The translations under genes were made by a program, and so were the position numbers. The notes under the pieces were generated by a model. It saw only the letters and a program-made list of their open reading frames with translations, was not told the origin of the DNA and did not search any database. Shown in pieces: positions 1 to 6,777 of a stretch of 64,000 nucleotides of DNA. Positions within the stretch are counted from its first letter, which is position 1. Every line of letters begins with the position of its first letter. Source of the stretch: Tamilnaduibacter salinus (GTDB taxonomy: Bacteria; Pseudomonadota; Gammaproteobacteria; Pseudomonadales; Oleiphilaceae); contig NZ_QEKQ01000001.1 of NCBI RefSeq assembly GCF_003096655.1, forward strand, positions 372,001-436,000. The letters are read 5' to 3'.

Positions 1-897
1 CGGGATGTATTGCGTCTCTCCCGGGGTATGACCTACAAGTCCGCGCTGGCGAACCTGGATCTGGGCGGCGGCAAGTCGGTCATCATCGGTAACCCCCACG
101 AGCACAAGACCGAGGCGCTGATGGAAACCATGGGCCGCTGTCTGGAGCAGCTTGGTGGCCATTACATCGCCGCCGAGGATTCCGGCACGAGCGTGCCGGA
201 CCTTCAGGTCATGGGGCGGCACACCGGGCACGTCGCCGGCGTACAGTCACGACCGGGCTTTGACGGCGAGACCAGCAATGGCGACCCGTCGCCGGTGACC
301 GCCTATGGCGCCTTTGTCGGGATTCAGGCCGCCGTAAAGCACCAGCTCGGCAGCGACAGCCTGGAAGGGCTCACGGTCGCGGTCCAGGGCGTGGGCAATG
401 TCGGGTTCCGTCTGGCCAGGCACCTGCGGGATGCCGGGGCCCGGCTCTGGGTTCACGACATTCATCAGGCCAACATGGATCGGGCCGTTGACGAGCTGGG
501 CGCGACCGCCGTCGACGGTGATGAAATCCTCTACCTGCCGGTGGACGTGCTGGCGCCCTGTGCTATGGGCGCGGTGCTGAACGACCAGTCGATCGACGGG
601 CTGCATGCCCGCATCGTTGCCGGTGCGGCCAATAACCAGCTGGCACGCCCCGAGCATGACGCGATGCTTCACGAGCGTGGTGTGCTCTACGCGCCGGATT
701 TCGTGATCAACGCCGGCGGCATCATCGACGTGTTCCACGAGCGGAAAGGATCGGAACCGGCGGAGGTGCGTCGCCATGTCGAATCCATCGGCGAGACGCT
801 GACGGAAATCTTTGCCCGCTCGGCCCGGGACGGCCTGCCGACCGGCACCATCGCCAACCAGTTGGCGGAGGAACGCTTTCGGAACACCGTCCGATGA
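1..897 (+). CDS. Leucine/glutamate-family amino-acid dehydrogenase, 5' end outside window
   Basis: The product belongs to the Glu/Leu/Phe/Val dehydrogenase family, which catalyses NAD(P)-dependent oxidative deamination of an amino acid to its 2-oxo acid in the cytoplasm. The frame is open from base 1 and reads [15 protein letters not shown] before [10 protein letters not shown], the glycine-rich segment with the catalytic lysine. A TTG at position 10 is therefore not a start, and roughly 50 N-terminal residues lie upstream of the window. A Rossmann fingerprint ([10 protein letters not shown]) follows, then [10 protein letters not shown], typical of leucine dehydrogenases, which are about 350 residues long. 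The match is closest to leucine/valine dehydrogenases, but substrate choice cannot be fixed from sequence. The gene ends 147 bp before the next one, with two hairpins between them. Confidence 0.88.
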   Translation, partial: RDVLRLSRGMTYKSALANLDLGGGKSVIIGNPHEHKTEALMETMGRCLEQLGGHYIAAEDSGTSVPDLQVMGRHTGHVAGVQSRPGFDGETSNGDPSPVTAYGAFVGIQAAVKHQLGSDSLEGLTVAVQGVGNVGFRLARHLRDAGARLWVHDIHQANMDRAVDELGATAVDGDEILYLPVDVLAPCAMGAVLNDQSIDGLHARIVAGAANNQLARPEHDAMLHERGVLYAPDFVINAGGIIDVFHERKGSEPAEVRRHVESIGETLTEIFARSARDGLPTGTIANQLAEERFRNTVR

Positions 898-943
898 GAC
901 CCTGTTTGCAAAAAAACGCCAACAAAATCTGGCCATGAACGGG

Positions 944-986
944 GATTTTATCGGTAAAATCCGCCCCCGAAATGTTTCGGGGGCGG
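944..986. terminator. Two abutting hairpins between dehydrogenase and transporter
   Basis: GATTTTA (944-950) pairs with TAAAATC (955-961). It is followed at once by a perfect 12-bp inverted repeat, CCGCCCCCGAAA (961-972) and TTTCGGGGGCGG (975-986). There is no T-tract, so a classical Rho-independent terminator is not certain. The pair may end the dehydrogenase transcript, protect its 3' end, or act in the 5' leader of the transporter mRNA, whose start codon is 58 bp further on. Confidence 0.45.
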
Positions 987-1043
987 CCATCACTGAGGTT
1001 CCAACCTCGCTCCCGAAAACAACAAGACTTTGCAGGAGACCGT

Positions 1044-2450
1044 ATGACTGAATCATCTTCCGCAGCCGCTGACAGTGCGGCTGGTTCGCTTCCCGCCAAC
1101 CGGGGCCGCTGGTCCTCCCGGTTCGCCTTTATTCTGGCCGCTACCGGCTCCGCAGTGGGGCTGGGGAATATCTGGAAATTCCCGTATGTCACCGGCGAAA
1201 ACGGCGGCGGCGCCTTTGTGCTGGTGTATCTGATGTGCATTGCCGCCGTTGGTCTGCCGATCATGATGGCGGAGGTCATGATTGGCCGTCGCGGAGGCCG
1301 CAGTCCGGTCAATAGCATGCGCCTGATCACCGAACGGGACCGGCTCAACCCCGCCTGGCGGCTGATTGGCGTCATGGGCGTGCTGACCGCCTTCATCATC
1401 CTCTCTTTCTACTCCGTGATCGGGGGCTGGGCCATCTCCTATGTGGGCGTCACGGCCAGCGGTGGCCTGGCGGGCCAGTCGTCCGAAGGCATCGGCGAAA
1501 TTTTCTCCGGCCTGCTGGCGGACCCGGGCACACTGATGCTCTGGCACACGGTGTTCATGGCCATGGTGGTCCTCGTCGTCGCACGCGGCGTGCGCGCGGG
1601 GCTGGAACGGGCCGTGAAAATCCTCATGCCGGCCCTGTTCGTGCTGCTGGTGATGGTTGTCGGCTATGCCATGACGACGGGACACTTCAGCGAGGGCGTC
1701 GCCTTCCTGTTTGAGCCCAACTTCGCCAACCTGAGCACCTCGGGCGTCCTGGTGGCCCTGGGCCATGCCTTCTTCACCCTGAGTCTGGGCATGGCGATCA
1801 TGATGGCCTACGGGTCCTACCTGCCGAAGAACGTCTCCATTGCAAAAACCGCCATCTCCGTATCGGTGATGGACACCGTTGTGGCTCTGCTGGCGGGCCT
1901 GGCGATCTTCCCGATTGTGTTCGCCAACGGTCTTGAGCCGGGCGCCGGCCCGGGGCTGATCTTCCAGACCCTGCCGCTGGCGTTTGGTCAGATGCCGATG
2001 GGCAGCTTCTTCGGCGCGCTGTTCTTCATTCTGCTGGTGTTCGCCGCCTGGACCTCTGGCATCTCCCTGCTGGAGCCGCTGGTGGAGTGGCTGGAAGAGC
2101 AGAAGGGCATGAACCGGACCATCAGCTCGGTGGTCGCCGGCGTCGCCTGCTGGGCACTGGGCATCGCGTCCGTGCTGTCCCTCAACCTGTGGTCCGACTT
2201 CGCCCCGCTGGGCAGCTTCGCCATGTTTGAGGGCAAGACCATCTTCGACCTGCTCGACTTCCTCACCGCCAACATCCTACTACCGCTGGGCGGCCTGCTG
2301 GTGGCGATCTTCGTCGGCTGGTTCCTGTCCCGTCAGGCACTGGAAAACGAACTGTCCATGTCCGCCCGAGGGTTCGCGCTCTGGCACAACGTGCTGCGCT
2401 ACTTCACCCCCGTGGCCGTGGCGGTTGTGTTCATCTATAACCTGACGTAA
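1044..2450 (+). CDS. Sodium-dependent transporter, NSS (LeuT-like) family
   Basis: This is an inner-membrane Na+-coupled amine or amino-acid symporter of the neurotransmitter:sodium symporter family, 468 residues. The signature of the first helix, GSAVGLGNIWKFPY followed by ENGGGAF, matches the LeuT sodium- and substrate-binding segment. About eleven hydrophobic segments follow. The ATG at 1044 is chosen because it has AGGAG at 1034-1038 and leaves a short hydrophilic N-terminus before the first helix. The upstream GTG at 972 would fall inside a hairpin. Its position after an amino-acid dehydrogenase suggests amino-acid uptake coupled to catabolism, which is inference from context. The substrate is unknown. 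Confidence 0.88.
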   Translation: MTESSSAAADSAAGSLPANRGRWSSRFAFILAATGSAVGLGNIWKFPYVTGENGGGAFVLVYLMCIAAVGLPIMMAEVMIGRRGGRSPVNSMRLITERDRLNPAWRLIGVMGVLTAFIILSFYSVIGGWAISYVGVTASGGLAGQSSEGIGEIFSGLLADPGTLMLWHTVFMAMVVLVVARGVRAGLERAVKILMPALFVLLVMVVGYAMTTGHFSEGVAFLFEPNFANLSTSGVLVALGHAFFTLSLGMAIMMAYGSYLPKNVSIAKTAISVSVMDTVVALLAGLAIFPIVFANGLEPGAGPGLIFQTLPLAFGQMPMGSFFGALFFILLVFAAWTSGISLLEPLVEWLEEQKGMNRTISSVVAGVACWALGIASVLSLNLWSDFAPLGSFAMFEGKTIFDLLDFLTANILLPLGGLLVAIFVGWFLSRQALENELSMSARGFALWHNVLRYFTPVAVAVVFIYNLT

Positions 2451-2548
2451 CCACCGCCTCTGTCTGCCGACCGGTGACTGGCACAAGAACCGGTCGGCAG
2501 CTAACCTTCTGGCTGGAGTTGTTTTACCGCAAACCAGAAGGACCCGGT

Positions 2549-3508
2549 TTGAGCCGTATCAATCGCATCTATCGTATCCACGATATCTTCCGTAATGCCT
2601 CCCGCCCCGTGCCGATGCGGACTTTCATGGACGATCTGGAGGTCTCCCGCAATACCATTACCCGTGATTTTGAATACCTGCGCGACACGCTCGGTGCCCC
2701 CATCGAGTATTGCCGCGACTGGAATGGTCACCAGTACGCCCCCGATGCCCCTGTCTTTGAGCTGCCCGGCTTCTGGATGAACCCCAGTGAACTGCATGCG
2801 CTGCTGGCCTGCGAGCAGTTATTGGAGTCCGTCCAGCCCGGGCTGATGACCTACCACCTGGCGCCGCTTCGCCAGCGCATCCGGAAAGTGCTGGGAGAGG
2901 CGGGGCACGATGCCGAGCAGGTCAGTGAACGGGTGAGAATCCAGCCGGTTCAGCGACGCGACACCGACGACCGTATCTTTGATCCGGTGGCCGAAGCGAC
3001 CCTTCGATCCGACCGACTGGTGATCGACTACAACAGCCGTTCCGGCAACGGTGCCCGTGAGCGGGAAATCTCTCCCCAGCGCCTGCTCCACTACCGCTCC
3101 AACTGGTATCTCCTGGCCTTCTGCCACCAGAGCGATGCCCTGCGCCTGTTCTCCCTCGACCGCATCCGGAAGGTTCAAGCCACCGACGGCACCGCCGAGC
3201 CGGTGAGCCCGGAAGAACTGGATGCTTTCACCTCCGGCGGCTTCGGCATCTTCGGCGGCACCCCGACCGCCACAGCCCACATCCGCTTCACACCCCACGC
3301 TGCCCGTTGGGTCGCGGAGGAACAGTGGCACCCGGACCAGACCAGTGAGTGGCGTGAAGGCTGGTATCACCTCTGGGTGCCATACTCCCAGCCCACTGAA
3401 CTGGTGATGGATGTGCTCAAGTTTGGGGCCGATGCGGAGGTGATTGGTCCGATGGATTTGCGGGAGATGGTGGCTGGGAAGGTGAGGGCGTTGGCGAAAA
3501 TTTACTGA
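2549..3508 (+). CDS. WYL-domain transcriptional regulator, next to CRISPR-Cas
   Basis: Predicted 319-residue regulator with an N-terminal winged helix (RINRIYRIHDIF, then MRTFMDDLEVSRNTITRDF as the recognition region) and a central WYL domain (RLLHYRSNWYLLAFCHQ). It ends in a C-terminal extension typical of YafY-type proteins. TTG at 2549 is preferred: AGAAGGA at 2536-2542 gives 6-nt spacing and the protein begins just before the DNA-binding helices. Starting at 2474 adds 25 residues with no family match. WYL domains bind nucleic-acid or nucleotide ligands and often accompany CRISPR-Cas and other defence loci as repressors or activators. The gene lies 78 bp upstream of cas3 on the same strand, so control of this locus is a reasonable inference but unproven. 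Confidence 0.85.
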   Translation: MSRINRIYRIHDIFRNASRPVPMRTFMDDLEVSRNTITRDFEYLRDTLGAPIEYCRDWNGHQYAPDAPVFELPGFWMNPSELHALLACEQLLESVQPGLMTYHLAPLRQRIRKVLGEAGHDAEQVSERVRIQPVQRRDTDDRIFDPVAEATLRSDRLVIDYNSRSGNGAREREISPQRLLHYRSNWYLLAFCHQSDALRLFSLDRIRKVQATDGTAEPVSPEELDAFTSGGFGIFGGTPTATAHIRFTPHAARWVAEEQWHPDQTSEWREGWYHLWVPYSQPTELVMDVLKFGADAEVIGPMDLREMVAGKVRALAKIY

Positions 3509-3586
3509 GTGATGGTTGGGTGGTGCATTTTGGGGGGCAGTGGGGGTGATAGGGTTTTGCCATAAAACTCGAAAAGGGAAGGACTT

Positions 3587-6313
3587 GTGAATCTCACTTG
3601 GAGCAACGCGCCAGATTACTTTCGGTATTGGGGTAAGGCAAAGCCCTCAGAGGATTCTGACGGAACACCATGCCATCTATTGCCTTTCCACAGCCTGGAT
3701 GTGGCAGCGGTTGGCCATCATCTGCTGGCGCCCCATACGGCCCGGTGCCAGGAACTGGCCGCGGCCATGTCGCTGGAGCCAGAGCAATTACAGTCGTTGT
3801 TTGTTTTCAGTCTGGCCGTGCATGACCTGGGCAAGTTTGCACGTGCGTTTCAGTCCCTGGCTGAGCCAGACTTGCCCGAGTTGGTCACGCCGGACTCGTC
3901 GCTGGCCTACGGTACACAGGAATGGCCCCATCACAGCGAAGCGGGCGCTGTTTTTCTCAAGGCTTTTCTCAAGGGCGAGCTCAAGCAGGAAGGTTTGCAA
4001 GCCTGGGGGTGGTTCGAATTAGGGAGCGGTCCCAACGATTTTTTGCGTATCTTGCTGGGAATGGCGTTTGGTCACCATGGCAAGCCGGTGGACGCCGGCA
4101 GCAACAAGCGTCCCTCGCCGGGTTTTCCCGAAGACCGTCAGGCGGCCTGGGAATACACCTGCGAAGTGGCAAGCTGGCTTCGTCCTCAATGGCCGGAGCA
4201 GGCACAGGACAAAGGCTGGTGTAAACATTTCAAGAAATTGACCTGGCACCTGGCCGGCTTTGCGGTGCTGGCGGACTGGCTGGGGTCCGATCAGTCGGTC
4301 TTTCCTTATCAGGCAACTCCACAAGCACTGGATGACTACTGGCAGAGCAAGGCGCTGCCACAAGCCGAGCGGGCACTGGAAAAACTGGGCTTTGGCAAAC
4401 CTCCGACTCCATCTTCCTTTCCGGGCGTGCGGTCTTTCTTTGGCTTTGATCCGACGCCTTTGCAGCAATGGGCGCAGGACCTGACCTGGCAGCCCGGTCC
4501 CCAGCTTTTTGTGCTGGAAGATGTCACCGGTGCAGGCAAGACTGAAGCCGCCATGACCTTGGTGCATCGCCTGTTGGAAAACGGCCAGGCCCAAGGGGTG
4601 TATTTCGGCTTGCCCACCATGGCGACGTCCAATGCCATGTACGAGCGTGTGGCAAATACTTATCGCCGCTGGTACGACGGAGAGCAGGTACCCAATCTGG
4701 TGCTGGCCCACGGGGCGCGTCATCTCAAATCGGGCTTTGTTCAGTCCGTGATATCTGAACAGGAACGGGATCATGCCTATGGCGATGAGGAGCAAACCGC
4801 TTCGGCCGCCTGTAACCAGTGGTTTGCCGATTCGCGCAAGAAAGCGCTGCTGGCGGACGTGGGAGTGGGCACAGTAGACCAGGCACTGATGGCGGTATTG
4901 CCCTTCAAGCACCAGACTCTGCGTTTGATTGGTCTGGCCAACAAGGTGTTGGTGGTGGACGAGGTACACGCCTGTGACGACTACATGGCCAGGCTGCTGG
5001 AAGAAGTCTTGCACGCTCATGCCCAGCAGGGTGGCAGTGCCATCCTGCTTACCGCCACTTTGCCCCATGCCATGAAGCGTCGTCTGGTGGCGGCATACCA
5101 ACGAGGGCGGGGCTTGGATGCCGAGCCGGTGGATGAGCAACCCGCTTTTCCGCTTGCCACCCATGTAGCGGATCAGAGCCTTGAGCAAGTACCACTTGCC
5201 ACTCGTGACAGTGTGACTCGCCGGGTGGCGGTGGCGATGTTCAACCAACCAGAAGAGGTGATTGAGCATCTGATCGACACGGCCGAGCATGGTCAGTGTG
5301 GTTGCTGGATACGTAACACGGTGGATGACGCCATCGCCTCTTACCGGGCCCTGCGTGAACGGGCACCGGACCCGAGCAAGGTTATGCTATTTCACAGTCG
5401 CTTTGTCATGGCGGACCGGCAGGCCATTGAGCAAGCCGCGCTGGAACGGTTCGGCAAAGAGTCCAACGGGGAAAGTCGGGCCGGCTGGATTCTGGTCAGT
5501 ACCCAGGTGGTTGAGCAATCCCTGGACCTGGATTTCGATCAGATGGTCAGTGACCTGGCGCCCATGGATCTCCTGATTCAGCGAGCTGGGCGCCTGCATC
5601 GCCATCGCCGAGACGGCAGCGGCAACCCCGTGGACACCGACGACCAGCGCCAGCCACCAGTTCTTCACCTGTTGGCGCCCCCCTGTGACGACCAGCCCGG
5701 CCCTGACTGGCTGTCCGCCCGGTTGCCGGGCACCGGCGCCGTTTACAGAGATCACGGCCAGCTCTGGCTGACTCTACAAACCCTGCGCGACGAAGGCGGT
5801 ATCACCATGCCAGATCGCGCCCGTCATCTGATCGAGTCTGTCTTCGGTGAAGACGCCGAGAACCACATTCCCGAAGGGCTGCAGCAACGCCACCTGGATC
5901 AAGAGGGCGAACGCAGCAGTCACCGGGCCATGGCTGGCTTCAATCGCCTGGATATGGGGCAGGGCTACAGCGTTAAGGCCAGCCATGGCTGGATGGATGA
6001 GGTGAATGTTGATATCGGCACCCGCCTGAACGAGGAACCCAGCATCACGGTCACCCTTGTCCGTGAAGGTGAGGATGGCGCTTTGAAGCCTTGGGTAGAT
6101 GCGGACCGCTTCGCTTGGGAACTGAGCCAATTGCAGACCCGCGAGTCTCTGGCAAAGCGCTTGCCGGAATGGCCGCAAGCACTAGCGGCAGAGCGTGAAA
6201 GATTGGTTGAGCGCTTTCCGGGCCTGAAATTTAGTCGGTTGTGGATTGTGGATGGGGATATTGGAGGTATGGCTTACAGTGCCGTCCTTGGTCTGCATAG
6301 GAGTCCCCGCTAG
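3587..6313 (+). CDS. cas3: Cas3 helicase-nuclease, type I-E
   Basis: The 908-residue effector is recruited to the Cascade R-loop, where it nicks and degrades target DNA. The N-terminal HD nuclease shows HDLGKF near residue 80 and a histidine-rich stretch ending in GHHGKP. The SF2 helicase core shows the P-loop TGAGKTEAA near 311, a DEVH box near 457, the LLTATLP motif and QRAGRLHRHRR near 663. The GTG start has GGGAAGGA just upstream. The last codons and the TAG stop lie inside a CRISPR-repeat-like hairpin on the opposite strand (6297-6325), so the C-terminus (HRSPR) is partly dictated by that element. The next cas gene begins 464 bp later, an unusually long gap that holds the regulatory elements described below. 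Confidence 0.97.
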   Translation: MNLTWSNAPDYFRYWGKAKPSEDSDGTPCHLLPFHSLDVAAVGHHLLAPHTARCQELAAAMSLEPEQLQSLFVFSLAVHDLGKFARAFQSLAEPDLPELVTPDSSLAYGTQEWPHHSEAGAVFLKAFLKGELKQEGLQAWGWFELGSGPNDFLRILLGMAFGHHGKPVDAGSNKRPSPGFPEDRQAAWEYTCEVASWLRPQWPEQAQDKGWCKHFKKLTWHLAGFAVLADWLGSDQSVFPYQATPQALDDYWQSKALPQAERALEKLGFGKPPTPSSFPGVRSFFGFDPTPLQQWAQDLTWQPGPQLFVLEDVTGAGKTEAAMTLVHRLLENGQAQGVYFGLPTMATSNAMYERVANTYRRWYDGEQVPNLVLAHGARHLKSGFVQSVISEQERDHAYGDEEQTASAACNQWFADSRKKALLADVGVGTVDQALMAVLPFKHQTLRLIGLANKVLVVDEVHACDDYMARLLEEVLHAHAQQGGSAILLTATLPHAMKRRLVAAYQRGRGLDAEPVDEQPAFPLATHVADQSLEQVPLATRDSVTRRVAVAMFNQPEEVIEHLIDTAEHGQCGCWIRNTVDDAIASYRALRERAPDPSKVMLFHSRFVMADRQAIEQAALERFGKESNGESRAGWILVSTQVVEQSLDLDFDQMVSDLAPMDLLIQRAGRLHRHRRDGSGNPVDTDDQRQPPVLHLLAPPCDDQPGPDWLSARLPGTGAVYRDHGQLWLTLQTLRDEGGITMPDRARHLIESVFGEDAENHIPEGLQQRHLDQEGERSSHRAMAGFNRLDMGQGYSVKASHGWMDEVNVDIGTRLNEEPSITVTLVREGEDGALKPWVDADRFAWELSQLQTRESLAKRLPEWPQALAAERERLVERFPGLKFSRLWIVDGDIGGMAYSAVLGLHRSPR

Positions 6314-6386
6314 CGCGGGGAACGGAAGTGTTTGTTTTTACTGGCAAAAGTAAAAACAGGTTCATCCCCAAGGGATTGAGGAAGTA
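6297..6386 (-). CRISPR. Degenerate mini-CRISPR (pseudo-repeat, 32-nt spacer, pseudo-repeat), creA/creR-like
   Basis: Read on the minus strand, pseudo-repeat 1 (6386-6358) keeps the last part of the array repeat, GGGGATGAACC. It also forms an ATCCC-TTG-GGGAT hairpin and would leave the 5' handle AUGAACCU, one base different from the array handle. A spacer of exactly 32 nt follows (6357-6326). Pseudo-repeat 2 (6325-6297) matches 19 of the first 22 repeat positions and then diverges over the last seven. The 29-32-29 geometry equals that of the main array. The hairpin of pseudo-repeat 2 overlaps the cas3 stop. Known relatives are crRNA-like antitoxin (CreA) or cas-regulating (CreR) RNAs processed by Cas6. 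That assignment here is inferred from architecture, promoter and target site. Confidence 0.85.
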
Positions 6387-6392
6387 AGGAAA

Positions 6393-6401
6393 AGTATAAC
6401 A
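6393..6401 (-). promoter_or_regulatory. Extended -10 promoter for the mini-CRISPR RNA
   Basis: The minus strand reads TG-T-TATACT, a near-consensus extended -10 element (TGnTATAAT). A start about seven bases downstream falls at 6386, the first base of pseudo-repeat 1. No good -35 is visible at the proper distance, as is usual for extended -10 promoters. Confidence 0.6.
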
Positions 6402-6404
6402 TGC

Positions 6405-6439
6405 TTCGGGGAAGGGTTGATTGCGAAAGTTAAAACCTT
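6405..6439 (-). promoter_or_regulatory. Predicted Cascade target of the mini-CRISPR RNA, with AAG PAM
   Basis: On the minus strand an AAG (6439-6437), the canonical type I-E PAM, precedes a protospacer at 6436-6405. Against the mini-CRISPR spacer it matches at positions 1-5, 7-11, 13, 14, 16, 19, 20 and 28. The only mismatches in the first 14 are positions 6 and 12, which are flipped out of the crRNA-DNA hybrid in type I-E complexes. A perfect functional seed with a mismatched PAM-distal half is what is expected for binding without Cas3 cleavage. The site covers the -35 and spacer region of the plus-strand promoter at 6417-6445. Confidence 0.75.
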
Positions 6440-6445
6440 TATTGT
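6417..6445 (+). promoter_or_regulatory. Promoter reading into the cas8e leader
   Basis: TTGATT (6417-6422) and TATTGT (6440-6445) are separated by 17 bp and match the sigma-70 boxes at four of six bases each. Transcription would begin near 6452 and run through a structured leader, an 8-codon minigene and then cas8e. The predicted crRNA-like target (6405-6439) lies across the -35 and spacer, so Cascade bound there should block RNA polymerase. This promoter is back to back with the minus-strand mini-CRISPR promoter. Confidence 0.5.
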
Positions 6446-6463
6446 TTTTTTGCCCCATAAAAA

Positions 6464-6756
6464 CGCGCTGGGAACAGGTGCGTTACCGCAGCGCGCGTTG
6501 GTAGCACTGGAAGGGTAGCTCTAAAGCACTTTTCTGGCAATGCCTGTCGCGGTTGGGGCGAGACTCTGTTTCTAAGGAGGTGAGGCATGTGGCCAGTAAA
6601 AAGTCGCAAGTGATTTTTAGGCGACATATCACCCGAAAGGGTGAAGTTCTAGATGCCCATGACTATGGGCTCAAGGCATGGCCAATCCACATTGGTGGTA
6701 AGGCTAAGTCGGGCAGGAAGTCCCGAAAATAACACCGGTGCCCAGGGATGGGCGCC
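6464..6756 (+). ncRNA. Structured 5' leader of the cas8e operon; possible OMEGA/HEARO-like RNA or CreT-type RNA
   Basis: The stretch is rich in hairpins: CGCGCTG/CAGCGCG (6464-6470, 6489-6495), GTCGC/GCGAC (6603-6607, 6621-6625), CACCC-GAAA-GGGTG (6630-6643), GCCCAT-GACT-ATGGGC (6655-6670), CCAAT-CCAC-ATTGG (6682-6695), TCGGG/CCCGA (6709-6713, 6722-6726) and GGTGCCC/GGGCGCC with one wobble (6737-6743, 6750-6756). It ends 9 nt before the cas8e ribosome site. The serial small hairpins placed directly before an ORF recall, from memory only, the HEARO (IscB omega-RNA) class. It could equally be an unknown leader or a toxin RNA. No IscB gene is present. Confidence 0.45.
6587..6613 (+). CDS. Eight-codon minigene (MWPVKSRK) behind a perfect Shine-Dalgarno; candidate toxin or leader peptide
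   Basis: TAAGGAGGTG at 6573-6582 is the full complement of the 16S rRNA tail, far stronger than any cas gene's site in this window. It sits 4 nt before an ATG that opens an 8-codon frame ending in TGA. Super-strong initiation on a very short frame is a known way to sequester ribosomes or tRNAs, and CreT toxins guarding CRISPR loci work through such frames. No tandem rare codons are seen, so the mode of action is unclear. The alternatives are a translated leader peptide controlling cas8e or a fortuitous site. Codons 3-6 share the 11-mer GCCAGTAAAAA with the mini-CRISPR spacer. Confidence 0.45.
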   Translation: MWPVKSRK

Positions 6757-6777
6757 TCTCTCTTGAAGGAGCTACTT

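Noticed and set aside
6469-6477. A third CRISPR-like fragment (CTGTTCCC on the minus strand) near the mini-CRISPR
   Set aside because: Only eight contiguous bases match and its distance to pseudo-repeat 1 (91 bp) does not fit the 61-bp period; treated as chance.
6592-6603. Second Cascade target in the minigene matching spacer bases 2-9
   Set aside because: The bases preceding it (CGA) are not a known type I-E PAM and position 1 mismatches; kept only as a possible RNA pairing.
6748-6777. ATG at 6748 as the start of Cas8e
   Set aside because: It lies in the loop of a hairpin, has no ribosome site, and adds ten residues absent from the family; ATG 6778 has AAGGAG.
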